64,000 nucleotides of DNA from Bryobacter sp. (GTDB taxonomy: Bacteria > Acidobacteriota > Terriglobia > Bryobacterales > Bryobacteraceae). The position numbers were made by a program, and so were the translations under genes. Position 1 is the first letter of the stretch; each line of letters opens with the position of its first letter. The notes under the pieces were generated by a model. It had not been told where the DNA came from and searched no databases. It saw only the letters and a list, made by a program, of their open reading frames with translations. Below are positions 1 to 7,645 of the stretch, in pieces. The stretch is taken from contig JALHNH010000003.1 of assembly GCA_022843625.1 (NCBI GenBank), forward strand, positions 248,001 to 312,000, written 5' to 3'.

Positions 1-1
1 T

Positions 2-469
2 CGCAGTTTTCTGCGCGAGCAATCCAATGACTGCCTGGATGTCCTGCTCGTCAATCGAGTCCCTGCTTCGGCACTGATGCTGGGTAAGACTTTCGCCAAC
101 CTGCTCTTCATCCTGATGATCGAGGCTGTCTGCCTGCCCGTCTTTAGCGTGCTCTACAATATCAACCTCTTTCAGTTGCCACTTTGGCTCATCGGAATCT
201 GCCTGCTGGCTTCATGGGCGATTGCAATCCTGGGAACGGTGTTTGCTGCAATGACAGTCAATCTCCGGTTGCGGGAACTGATGCTGCCGGTAATTCTCTA
301 CCCGATGATCATCCCGGCCCTGGCTGCCGCTATGTATCTGACCAATATCGTTAGCGTCGGAAAAGTCCCCGAGGGGGATGACCTGATCTGGGTTCGGCTT
401 TTAGTAGGCTTCGACGTGATCTTTACTACTCTCGCACTCGGTCTGATCGACACAATCCTTGTAGACTAA
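2..469 (+). CDS. ccmB: Heme exporter protein CcmB (partial, 5' end outside window)
   Basis: The reading frame is open from base 2 and ends at TAA 467-469, so the N-terminus lies upstream of the window. CcmB is the membrane subunit of the CcmAB ABC transporter needed for cytochrome c maturation. The visible 155 residues begin with a segment typical of the cytoplasmic loop before the third helix (SALMLGKTFANL) and contain about four hydrophobic helices with the expected short polar turns. It lies 12 nt before ccmC on the same strand, which supports the assignment more than any single motif does. The ATP-binding subunit ccmA would be expected upstream. No defects are visible in the portion present. 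Confidence 0.85.
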   Translation, partial: RSFLREQSNDCLDVLLVNRVPASALMLGKTFANLLFILMIEAVCLPVFSVLYNINLFQLPLWLIGICLLASWAIAILGTVFAAMTVNLRLRELMLPVILYPMIIPALAAAMYLTNIVSVGKVPEGDDLIWVRLLVGFDVIFTTLALGLIDTILVD

Positions 470-481
470 AACCAGATCTAC

Positions 482-1168
482 ATGTTTGATAAAATCCTGC
501 TTGCCGTCGGCCTCACCAGTGGGCTTTACATCGCACGAAACCTTTACACGATGCTCCTCGTGTTGCCGGATGAGGCAGCACAAGGCATGATCTACCGCAT
601 CATGTTCTTTCACATTCCCAGTTGGTGGACTTGCTTCCTTTCCTTTCTCGTCGCGGGTGTCGCTAGTGCGATCGCCATTCGCAGCAAGAGCAATCGGGCA
701 GACTCCCTTGCCGTCGCTGCTACGGAAGTAGGTTTGGCTTTCACCTTCGTCGGCCTTGCCACCGGGATGATCTGGGCCAAAATCATTTGGGGGATCTGGT
801 GGACCTGGGATGCACGCCTTACCTGGGCCTTCATCACAGCCCTCACCTATGCCGGCTATCTCATGATGCGCAACATGATTCCAGACCCCAGCGAGCGTCT
901 GCGCGTGACGGGCGTACTCAACGTATTCGCTTTTGCCAGTGTTGTCATCTGCTACAAAGCAATCGACTGGTGGCGTACGCAGCATCCCGGCGCTGTCATG
1001 AGTTTCAGAACTGGCGGGGGCAATATGGACCCGGCCATGGAAGGAATGACTTACCACAACTTCATTGCCTTCCTTCTTCTTTGCGTAGTTTTGGTCACTT
1101 TGCGCCTGCGTCAGGAAGAAACCCTACGAGAGATCGAGGGCCTGCGCCGCCTCGCATATTCGCGATAA
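482..1168 (+). CDS. ccmC: Heme exporter / cytochrome c biogenesis protein CcmC
   Basis: CcmC is the inner-membrane protein that presents heme to CcmE during system I cytochrome c maturation. The 228-residue product has about six hydrophobic helices. The tryptophan-rich periplasmic signature WGIWWTWDARL is at residues 103-113, and candidate heme-ligand histidines sit at H44 (in FFHIPSWW) and H168 (in RTQHPG), matching the family layout. It starts at ATG 12 nt after ccmB, in an operon that should continue to the small ccmD gene at 1825. That continuation is interrupted by a toxin-antitoxin remnant. Length is near that of other CcmC proteins. Confidence 0.93.
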   Translation: MFDKILLAVGLTSGLYIARNLYTMLLVLPDEAAQGMIYRIMFFHIPSWWTCFLSFLVAGVASAIAIRSKSNRADSLAVAATEVGLAFTFVGLATGMIWAKIIWGIWWTWDARLTWAFITALTYAGYLMMRNMIPDPSERLRVTGVLNVFAFASVVICYKAIDWWRTQHPGAVMSFRTGGGNMDPAMEGMTYHNFIAFLLLCVVLVTLRLRQEETLREIEGLRRLAYSR

Positions 1169-1178
1169 TCTGAATTTA

Positions 1179-1382
1179 ATGGCGAAGATCATCGATCCCG
1201 ACAATTACGTGCCTCACCACCTCACAATTCCTAGGATAGAGAAAGCAAAGCCTTTTGACCCTCGGGACTGGCCTACAGACCTTGTAACTGCAGAAGAGGT
1301 GGACGAATTCAATGCAATGATTCGTGAAATGCGTAAAGACTCAAGGGATCGTACCTCAGAACTTTCGTGCGAGCCGCTCTAG
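1179..1382 (+). CDS. Small hypothetical protein, probable antitoxin of a decayed TA pair
   Basis: A 67-residue soluble protein starting at ATG 10 nt after ccmC. I do not recognise the family. It is charged, with a central helical segment (TAEEVDEFNAMIREMRK, about residues 38-54). The antitoxin role is inferred from position: the downstream PIN-toxin reading frame begins at a GTG (1367) that overlaps its last codons, the usual arrangement of an antitoxin-toxin pair. The antitoxin frame itself is intact although the toxin has two stop codons. An alternative is a chance ORF retained in the remnant. Confidence 0.5.
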   Translation: MAKIIDPDNYVPHHLTIPRIEKAKPFDPRDWPTDLVTAEEVDEFNAMIREMRKDSRDRTSELSCEPL

Positions 1383-1786
1383 TTGATACGGACGATGCCT
1401 CCGTCCTATACTCTCCCGCCAACCAAAGGTATGATGCAGTGGCCTCAATAGTCGCTGCTCGATTCTTGTTGATCAGCTTCATGACCAGAGCGGAGTGATT
1501 GTATTGGCCCAAAGCTAATTCCTGGGGAACCGAGAGGGCTGCAAAACTCGAAGCCAACATTGAACGCTACATTACACTCTATCCAGACGAAAAATCCTGC
1601 GAGGTCTGGGTCGGAATCAAACTTCAATAAAAACGTAAGGCCAGACCCATCGCCACAGCCGACGCTTGGATTGCCGCCACTGCTATTCGTTATCAGATTC
1701 CGCTGATCACACTCAACCACCGCGACTTCAATTTCATCGACGATCTCGAACTGATTCCCGTTAGTAACCCCTCCCCAAACGCCTGA
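1367..1786 (+). pseudogene. VapC-like PIN-domain toxin, disabled by two in-frame stops
   Basis: Reading from GTG 1367 to TGA 1784 in one frame gives a recognisable PIN-domain toxin of about 139 codons interrupted by TGA at 1496-1498 and TAA at 1628-1630. Landmarks are in the right order: LVDTDDAS near the start (first acidic residue), SFMTRAE then LYW (second acidic site, split by the first stop), the AAKLEANIERY helix, ADAWIAATA (third acidic site) and LITLNHRDF (last acidic site). No frameshift is needed. PIN toxins are RNases that cleave tRNA or rRNA. This copy cannot make full-length protein. It accounts for the roughly 440-base gap between the small ORF at 1179 and ccmD. Confidence 0.8.
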
Positions 1787-1824
1787 GCCTGTGTTAGGTT
1801 GGTTACGCGCTTTTCATATTCACC

Positions 1825-1977
1825 ATGGACCAACGTAATTTCACCTACATGTTCTACGGCTTTGCCGCCGCCTGGCTCATCCTTGCCATTTATGTCGTCA
1901 GTCTTGTCTCGCGAGGACGAAAACTCCAGGACCAACTGGAAACGCTAAAGCGCACACTTTCTCAGGAGAAGCTCTAG
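1825..1977 (+). CDS. ccmD: CcmD family small membrane protein
   Basis: A 50-residue ORF from ATG 1825 to TAG 1975-1977. The product has a short polar N-terminus (MDQRNFTYM), one transmembrane helix (about residues 9-28, FYGFAAAWLILAIYVVSLVS) and a basic, amphipathic C-terminal tail with likely coiled-coil character (GRKLQDQLETLKRTL). This is the layout of CcmD, which in system I maturation helps release holo-CcmE from CcmABC. Only the topology and its place after ccmC support the name, since CcmD sequences are poorly conserved. The next gene starts 5 nt downstream. Confidence 0.72.
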   Translation: MDQRNFTYMFYGFAAAWLILAIYVVSLVSRGRKLQDQLETLKRTLSQEKL

Positions 1978-1982
1978 CCGCC

Positions 1983-3308
1983 ATGAAGCGTCGTGACCTC
2001 GTAAAACTCGCTCTCGCCTCTTATGTTCCTGCAGAGGCAATTGCCTGGCAAGCCCGCAAGGGAATGCCCAGCCCCAAGATTAAAGACGTCCAGGTGATTG
2101 CGACGGCTCCTGCCGGGTTGCGCCTGGTTGTCGTAAAGATTCTCACCGATCAGGACGGTCTCTACGGTTACGGTTGCGGCACCTACACGCAGCGCGCCGA
2201 CCTTGTGGTTGAAGCCGTCAATCGATACCTCAAGCCCTTTCTCATCGGTAAGCCGGCAGACCGCATCGACGACATCTGGCAGGCCAACTACAACTCCAGC
2301 TACTGGCGCAATTCGCCAGTTCTGAACAACGCGATTTCTGGCGTCGACCAGGCCTTATGGGACATCAAGGGACGTCAGGCAGGAATGCCTGTTTACCAAC
2401 TTCTTGGTGGCAAAGTACGCGAGGCTGTCGACACTTATCGTCATGCGTCAGGTGCTGAAATTTCCGAGTGCGTCGACCAGGCCAAGCGGCTTGTCTCCGA
2501 AGGTCAGCGCTATGTCCGCGTCCAGGTTGGGATTCCCGGTCAGGCTGCCTACGGTGCAGGGCAGGGCAGTGGCAGTCGCGGCGCAACCAGTCTCTTTAAT
2601 GGTCCGTTCTACGAGCCGGCAGCTTACATCTCCCGCACCATCAAGCTTTTTGAAGCCGTGCGTAAAGAGCTTGGCCCCGACATCGAGATCTTGCACGACA
2701 CTCACGAGCGCATCCACCCGACACAGGCTCTTCAGATGGGTAAAGACATCGAACAGTTCAAACTCTTCTTCTGGGAAGACCCTACCAGCCCCGAAGACGT
2801 TGCCTGGTTCCGCCGTATCCGTCAGCACACCACAACGCCTCTTGCCATGGGAGAACTCTTCACGCATCCCCTGGAGTGGATGGATCTGGTGAGTGAACGT
2901 CTCATCGATTTCATTCGCGTTCACATCTCGATGATCGGCGGCCTCACCCCGGCCCGCAAACTCGCAACACTCTGCGAAGCCTTCAACGTCCGAACGGCTT
3001 GGCACGGCCCGGGAGACGTTTCTCCCATCGGGCATGCCGCAAACGCCTCGCTCGACCTTACGATTCCCAATTTCGGCATCCAGGAATATTCTGCCTTCAA
3101 CGAGCGCGTTCGCGAGGTCTTCTCTGGTGTTCCAGAACACAAGAACGGCTACATGTATGTGAACGAAGCTCCAGGCTGGGGCATTGAAATCAATGAAACC
3201 GCAGCCAAGAAATATCCCTTCGGATTTGGCGAAAGCGGAGAAAAGAAAAGCCTCAACGGTGGCTGGGGCGAAGTGCGCCGCCGGGATGGCACAATTATTA
3301 AGCAGTGA
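1983..3308 (+). CDS. Enolase-superfamily dehydratase, D-mannonate dehydratase (ManD/RspA) type
   Basis: The 441-residue product belongs to the mandelate racemase/muconate lactonizing enzyme superfamily. Metal ligands D239, E265 and E291, plus H241 and H341, have the same 26/26/50-residue spacing as the catalytic set of characterised ManD enzymes (D210, E236, E262, H212, H312 in that family). It may therefore dehydrate mannonate or a related sugar acid. The N-terminus MKRRDLVKLALAS resembles a short Tat leader, which is odd for a normally cytoplasmic enzyme. The start ATG at 1983 lies 5 nt after ccmD. Its last codons overlap the start of the MscS gene. Low-efficiency or non-catabolic members of this family exist, so the substrate is uncertain. 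Confidence 0.82.
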   Translation: MKRRDLVKLALASYVPAEAIAWQARKGMPSPKIKDVQVIATAPAGLRLVVVKILTDQDGLYGYGCGTYTQRADLVVEAVNRYLKPFLIGKPADRIDDIWQANYNSSYWRNSPVLNNAISGVDQALWDIKGRQAGMPVYQLLGGKVREAVDTYRHASGAEISECVDQAKRLVSEGQRYVRVQVGIPGQAAYGAGQGSGSRGATSLFNGPFYEPAAYISRTIKLFEAVRKELGPDIEILHDTHERIHPTQALQMGKDIEQFKLFFWEDPTSPEDVAWFRRIRQHTTTPLAMGELFTHPLEWMDLVSERLIDFIRVHISMIGGLTPARKLATLCEAFNVRTAWHGPGDVSPIGHAANASLDLTIPNFGIQEYSAFNERVREVFSGVPEHKNGYMYVNEAPGWGIEINETAAKKYPFGFGESGEKKSLNGGWGEVRRRDGTIIKQ

Positions 3309-4489
3309 GTGAAATCGTTCTACCTCTGCATTTTTGGCCTTCTCTGGGCGCCACGATTCTTTTCGTGGCGCTCGTTCTTTTTTTGAACTGGCTGCAGGCC
3401 AGGGCAGCTCGCAAGATTCAGGTCTGGCGTCGAGTCAAAAAAGAGGGCCTTGCCGCAAAGGCGCACGAAATCCTCGAGGCAGATCGTTTTGCTTCGAGAC
3501 TCTCTACCGCTCTCACTGCCCTCAAGTGGCTGATCATCGCCATCGGCTTCATTCGCTACATATCGTTCGTTCTTGAGCTGTATAAGGAGACCGAATCCGC
3601 AGGCCACTGGATCGTCGATGTAGTGCTCTTTCCCTTCAAGCGAATTTTTGACGACTTCATTGCCTACATTCCCAACGTCTTTAATTTGATCGCGATCGTT
3701 ATTGTTGTCCGCTACCTGCTCACGCTGCTACACCGGATCTTTCGGGAGCTTGGTGCAGGCCGCATGCGTTTCTCAGGCTTCTACCCGGAATGGGCAGACC
3801 CCACCTACAAACTCCTCCGCTTTTTTCTTCTGGCTCTTGCTCTCGTTGCCATGTATCCATACCTTCCAGGCGCCCAGAGCCCGGCCTTTGACAAGATCAC
3901 GGTATTTCTTGGTATTCTCATTTCGCTTGGGTCGTCAAGTGTCGTGTCGAATGTCGTCTCAGGTACCATGCTTACCTATATGCGCGCCCTGCAGCCAGGG
4001 GACCGCGTCAAGATCGGTGAGGCCTTCGGTGATGTTGTCGAGAAGACCATGCTCGTTACCAAGGTGCGCACCATCAAGAATGAAGTCGTGACGATCCCAA
4101 ACGCGTTGCTGCTAAACACCCAGATCGTCAACTACTCAACCCTTGCCGCAACCGACGGCCTGATCCTGCACGTATCGATCACTATTGGCTACGACACTCC
4201 CTGGCCAGCCGTCCACAAGGCCCTTCTTGAGGCCGCAAGGCGCACTCCACTGGTTCTCGCCGACCCCCAGCCCTTCATCCTCCAGCGAGCACTCAATGAT
4301 TTCAATGTCGCCTATGAACTCAATGCTTATACCCGCGAAGCCAACCGGGGAGTCTTCATTCTCTCTGATCTGACACAGAACATTCAGGACAGCTTCGACG
4401 AAGCGGGCCTTGAGATCCTGAGCCCGATGTACAACACGATTCGCCAGTCCGCTGCAGGCGACACTATCGAGAAACGCCCATCCGCTTGA
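3305..4489 (+). CDS. Mechanosensitive ion channel family protein (MscS type)
   Basis: A 394-residue inner-membrane protein. Several hydrophobic helices occupy the N-terminal half. The MscS pore helix and beta domain follow, seen in LGSSSVVSNVVSGTML and the characteristic GDRVKIGEAFGDVVEKTMLVTKV stretch with the NALLLNTQIVNYS segment (about residues 215-280). Such channels open under membrane tension and release osmolytes. The start GTG at 3305 overlaps the stop of the ManD-like gene by 4 nt, implying co-translation. The 3' end overlaps the convergent racemase-like gene by 26 bp. No residue loss is apparent. Confidence 0.9.
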   Translation: MSEIVLPLHFWPSLGATILFVALVLFLNWLQARAARKIQVWRRVKKEGLAAKAHEILEADRFASRLSTALTALKWLIIAIGFIRYISFVLELYKETESAGHWIVDVVLFPFKRIFDDFIAYIPNVFNLIAIVIVVRYLLTLLHRIFRELGAGRMRFSGFYPEWADPTYKLLRFFLLALALVAMYPYLPGAQSPAFDKITVFLGILISLGSSSVVSNVVSGTMLTYMRALQPGDRVKIGEAFGDVVEKTMLVTKVRTIKNEVVTIPNALLLNTQIVNYSTLAATDGLILHVSITIGYDTPWPAVHKALLEAARRTPLVLADPQPFILQRALNDFNVAYELNAYTREANRGVFILSDLTQNIQDSFDEAGLEILSPMYNTIRQSAAGDTIEKRPSA

Positions 4490-5102
4490 TCGCTGCCCCA
4501 ATCCCCAGCCTTGGGCTGCTCAAAACTGGTGTTGAATAGGCACCTAGCAATGCGGCGGCTCCAGCCATACTGGCCTGTGCCAGCACTACCGCATCGAAGT
4601 CTTCGATCCGTTCTGCGATCTTGCCTGCAATGGCTGTCCAGTAAGCGTCAGGCGCACCGGCTATCCAGTGGCTCCAGGCACCTTCGATCAGCAGAGTCTC
4701 AATATCAAGACCTTCGCCTTCGGCCTTCAACAAGGCTTCCGTCGGTGCAATCGTGGACTCAAGACACGCCGCCACCAGGATGCGCCTGCCCAGCCCCACT
4801 GCCACCTGCGCCATCGGCCGGTCTACGCGTAGAATCGATACCTGAGGATGCTTTGCCAGATCCGCACCCCCGCCTATCGTGGAGCAGGTACAGAGCATGA
4901 TGCTATCGCCAGCCTCAATGCTTCCCTCAATGGCTGCTGCGATCTCTGCAACCAGGGCGTCGTTCACTCCTCCAGCTTCACGCGCGCGATCCAGCAAATC
5001 CTCACGCACCACATGCCGCGTTGCGATGCCTGGGCAAATCTCTTGTGCAATAGCCTCAAAGGGGATGGCATTGGCCGTAGTGGTGTGGAAGAAGGCGAGC
5101 AT
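4464..5102 (-). CDS. Aspartate/glutamate racemase-like protein
   Basis: A 212-residue cytoplasmic protein with the two-domain Asp/Glu racemase look. The first catalytic-cysteine loop is MLCTCSTIGGG (C71, C73). At the second active-site position the sequence is VVLAQASMA (about residues 172-180), where classical glutamate racemases carry a Cys. The protein may therefore be a racemase relative or another member of the superfamily (for example maleate isomerase/decarboxylase-like). I chose ATG 5102: the upstream in-frame Met codons fall within or before a terminator hairpin at 5128-5151. The substrate cannot be told from sequence. Its 3' end overlaps mscS by 26 bp. Confidence 0.68.
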   Translation of the reverse strand: MLAFFHTTTANAIPFEAIAQEICPGIATRHVVREDLLDRAREAGGVNDALVAEIAAAIEGSIEAGDSIMLCTCSTIGGGADLAKHPQVSILRVDRPMAQVAVGLGRRILVAACLESTIAPTEALLKAEGEGLDIETLLIEGAWSHWIAGAPDAYWTAIAGKIAERIEDFDAVVLAQASMAGAAALLGAYSTPVLSSPRLGIGAAIKRMGVSR

Positions 5103-5122
5103 GCCTCTAGTTTGCACTAACG

Positions 5123-5151
5123 AAAAGGGGCCCATCCCGAAGGATAGGCCC
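5123..5151 (-). terminator. Intrinsic terminator with TTCG tetraloop after the aminotransferase gene
   Basis: On the minus strand GGGCCTATCC is followed by the loop TTCG and then GGATGGGCCC, a 10-bp stem with a single G-T wobble. CCTTTT follows it. The hairpin is at 5128-5151 and the T run at 5123-5126. It starts 26 nt after the aminotransferase stop (5178) and ends just before the racemase start (5102), so it probably separates the two minus-strand genes. Confidence 0.75.
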
Positions 5152-5177
5152 GCTTTCAAATCAGAATCGATTTCAGC

Positions 5178-6326
5178 TTAGCTGAGCACTTTGCTCAGCG
5201 CTGTTTTGAACTTGTCCATATCAGCTTGCGTCCCGATAGAAACACGAACCATCGTCGGCCAAACCGGCCAGGTGCGGCCGATAAAAACTTTCTCCTGAGC
5301 CAGCGCTCTGGTGAGTTCCGCCCCAGGCCGTCCGGCTTCCATCATGAACTTGTTTGATACGCTCGGGATGTACTTGATGCTCTTCTTCTCAAGGAACTCA
5401 AGCACGTCCTCACGCACCTTCGTATTGATCGCTTTGCGTTCTGCAATCAGATTCTTCGACTTCACACTTGCCGTCCCAGCCACAAGACCCGTGATGGGCA
5501 ACATGCCAGCCCCATAAGGCCGCATCTTGGCAAGCAAGTCGGGACGGCCCATTGCCGTTCCACAACGGATTCCCGCCATGCCATATGCCTTGGACCAGGT
5601 ACGCAGAACAACTACGTCCTTATCCTTTGCCACCAGATCGCTACCCGGCATTTCCTGCGAAAAGTGAATGTAGGCTTCGTCAAGCAACACGATCGAATCC
5701 TTGTTCTTGTTGGCGATCAGCCATTCGATGTCTTCGCGCTTGGTGATCGTGCCGGTCGGGTTATTAGGGTTGCAGATATAGTAAACCCCGGCATTGGGGT
5801 CTGCCGCCAGCATTGCCTTCACGTCGTGTGCATAGGTGCCCTTCATCAGCGGTACACGGGTGACCTTAACGCCAACGAACTTGGCCGAGCCTGCGCCCGA
5901 TTCATAGCCCGGGTCGCTCATCACAAAGCCCTTGGTGGGTGAGGTAAACGCAAGAACAGCGCGGTGCAACGGGTCGCTCGATCCAGCGTAGGGTGCGATG
6001 TATTCTGGCTTCAATCCTTCGACTTCCGAGACGGCCTTCACAAAATCACCCTGCTCGTTGAACGGCGAGTAACGCCCGCCATACTTCGCAATCTTTGCGA
6101 TCGCCTCACAAGCTTCCATGCAGGGGCCCAGAGGATTCTCGTTCGATCCGATTCTCACCGCATCGGGCGGCATAGGCGCACGCATTCCGCGAGGACGCTC
6201 GGCTGCATCCTGCGCCATGGCAAATTCGTTGTAAAAGGGCAGGGCAGCGCCCGCTGACAATAGACTGGCCGCACGTAGTACGTGACGACGGGAAAAGCCT
6301 TTCATTTCTGGCATAGAAGCAAGCAT
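5178..6326 (-). CDS. Tat-exported PLP-dependent aminotransferase, histidinol-phosphate aminotransferase-like
   Basis: A class I/II fold aminotransferase of 382 residues. Motifs in order are SNENP (61-65), the NPNNPTGT cofactor loop (187-194), DEAY (216-219) and the PLP lysine K246 in SKAYGMAG. The N-terminus carries a twin-arginine leader (FSRRHVLRAASLLSAGAALPF, about 11-31), so the protein is probably exported folded with its cofactor. Start ATG 6326 is preceded by AGGAGA about 6 nt upstream. An open frame extends to 6404 but lacks this signal. It is not among histidine biosynthesis genes, so a periplasmic amine or amino acid substrate is more likely than histidinol phosphate. Confidence 0.85.
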   Translation of the reverse strand: MLASMPEMKGFSRRHVLRAASLLSAGAALPFYNEFAMAQDAAERPRGMRAPMPPDAVRIGSNENPLGPCMEACEAIAKIAKYGGRYSPFNEQGDFVKAVSEVEGLKPEYIAPYAGSSDPLHRAVLAFTSPTKGFVMSDPGYESGAGSAKFVGVKVTRVPLMKGTYAHDVKAMLAADPNAGVYYICNPNNPTGTITKREDIEWLIANKNKDSIVLLDEAYIHFSQEMPGSDLVAKDKDVVVLRTWSKAYGMAGIRCGTAMGRPDLLAKMRPYGAGMLPITGLVAGTASVKSKNLIAERKAINTKVREDVLEFLEKKSIKYIPSVSNKFMMEAGRPGAELTRALAQEKVFIGRTWPVWPTMVRVSIGTQADMDKFKTALSKVLS

Positions 6327-6506
6327 GGGAATCTCTCCTGAAGGGTTATGTCGAGGGGGCCGGGGCGAAAAGGCGGGCCGAGCACTAGTGTTCTTGAAAC
6401 ACAAGACTCGTGGTACGTGGAGTAGTTATTACTATACATCAAGGAAAAATGAATCGCACGCTCGATCGTTTTGCGTTTCCGAATCGCGATTCACAGGAGT
6501 GGATAT

Positions 6507-6544
6507 CAAAAAAGGCCCAGCGGTTTTTTTACGCCGCTGGGCCT
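6507..6544 (-). terminator. Strong intrinsic terminator after the phosphoesterase gene
   Basis: An 11-bp perfect stem AGGCCCAGCGG / CCGCTGGGCCT at 6513-6523 and 6534-6544 with a 10-nt loop. On the minus strand a run of T (6508-6513 region) follows. It lies 17 nt beyond the stop of the phosphoesterase gene at 6562. The loop also contains seven T on the plus strand. The remaining 6327-6506 region should hold the promoter of the aminotransferase; I see no convincing -35/-10 pair there. Confidence 0.85.
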
Positions 6545-6561
6545 CGTTTGCTTGCGGTCGG

Positions 6562-7593
6562 TTAGGGACGTGATTGATTGAAGTAATTTTCGACTACGTC
6601 AACGTGTTCAACACTAAAAATCTGTGTCTTGGCGGGGTCGGCGGTGATGCGGACCCAATGAACATCGGCGCTACCGGGTACTTCAACGCGCATCAGATTA
6701 TCAATGGGTAGCCCAGAGCGAGCCCCGATGAGAGGCTTGTCGAAGTGAAACTCGTGAGTGTCGCCGTGAATCATCATTACGGGTTTGCGAAAGGTGATCG
6801 CTTCATCTTCGAGCACGTAGAAACTATCGCGGAGACCAGACTCGAGTTGGCTGACGCGGACTCGGCCGCCAGTGAAGCCGGGGTTGACTTGCATGACGAG
6901 AACAACGCCAGCAAATTCGTTGTCGCGGGCGACACTGAAGATGGTCTTGAGCCAGTTGAAGGTTGCTGCGCTGCGTTCGCGCCATTCGGCATCGTTGACT
7001 GCGTTGCGGCCAAAGTTATCGTTGCTGCCAACCAGGTGAACCATGGCAAAGAGGATGTTTCCCTGGCTCCACATCGAGTTTTCGACGTACTTCGAATAAC
7101 GTCTATCCTCGCTCTGCTGACTCAGCGTGATTTTCCGTCTGCCCAGGCTCTGATTGTCCGGGTAGAAAGTGCGTCGCAATTGTTCCAGCCGTTCCAGCGA
7201 GTCATAGCTACCATTGTTTTCGCGGTGACAATCTGTCCACTCATTGTCGCCAGGGGTGAGCATCATCGGCATCTCAAACTTGTTGAAGTCATCTTTCCGG
7301 TTAGCAAACATCGCGTCATCGCACCGTGTGCTGCCGGATTTGATGTCTCCCGTGTGCACTACAAACTGAACGCTGGTAGACCGGTTGATCGAACTCTGCA
7401 AGGCGGGCCACTTTGCAATTCCTGCTGCCCCGTAGTGTTGGTCGCCAATCGCTGCGAATTCAAAGCGCTGCGCCACCGGCTTGTGGCGGTCGAGCAGGGT
7501 ACGTAAAACTGTTGGGTCTGGTCCAGCCGGGCCGGCTTGCGAATAGGCTGCCGCCGCGAGCAGCGTCAGGGAAATCAATATGCGTCTGATCAT
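6562..7593 (-). CDS. Secreted metallophosphoesterase (calcineurin-like)
   Basis: A 343-residue protein with a signal peptide (about 1-20, ILISLTLLAAAAYSQA). The metal-binding motifs of the calcineurin-like phosphoesterase fold occur in order: GDQH (50-53), HTGD (80-83), PGDNEW (114-119) and HGDTH near residue 255. The fold binds two metals and cleaves phosphomonoesters or diesters; location is probably periplasmic. The substrate is not evident. The gene stands alone, followed by a strong terminator, with an upstream gap of about 50 nt to the GNAT gene on the same strand. Confidence 0.85.
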   Translation of the reverse strand: MIRRILISLTLLAAAAYSQAGPAGPDPTVLRTLLDRHKPVAQRFEFAAIGDQHYGAAGIAKWPALQSSINRSTSVQFVVHTGDIKSGSTRCDDAMFANRKDDFNKFEMPMMLTPGDNEWTDCHRENNGSYDSLERLEQLRRTFYPDNQSLGRRKITLSQQSEDRRYSKYVENSMWSQGNILFAMVHLVGSNDNFGRNAVNDAEWRERSAATFNWLKTIFSVARDNEFAGVVLVMQVNPGFTGGRVRVSQLESGLRDSFYVLEDEAITFRKPVMMIHGDTHEFHFDKPLIGARSGLPIDNLMRVEVPGSADVHWVRITADPAKTQIFSVEHVDVVENYFNQSRP

Positions 7594-7645
7594 AGTCAGA
7601 TCCGACGCTAGCAGCTGAAGGTTTCAAGTCAATGAGAGTCTGGTT

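Noticed and set aside
401-1057. Long minus-strand ORF of 218 residues opposite ccmC
   Set aside because: It lies opposite a well supported gene and has no recognisable domain or ribosome-binding site; it is a shadow of the codon bias of ccmC.
2448-3140. Minus-strand ORF of 230 residues opposite the ManD-like gene
   Set aside because: Antisense to a catalytic gene with conserved residues; no independent support.
5103-5159. Upstream extension of the racemase-like protein to 5159
   Set aside because: The extension crosses the terminator hairpin at 5128-5151, and its residues look unlike the family's N-terminus.
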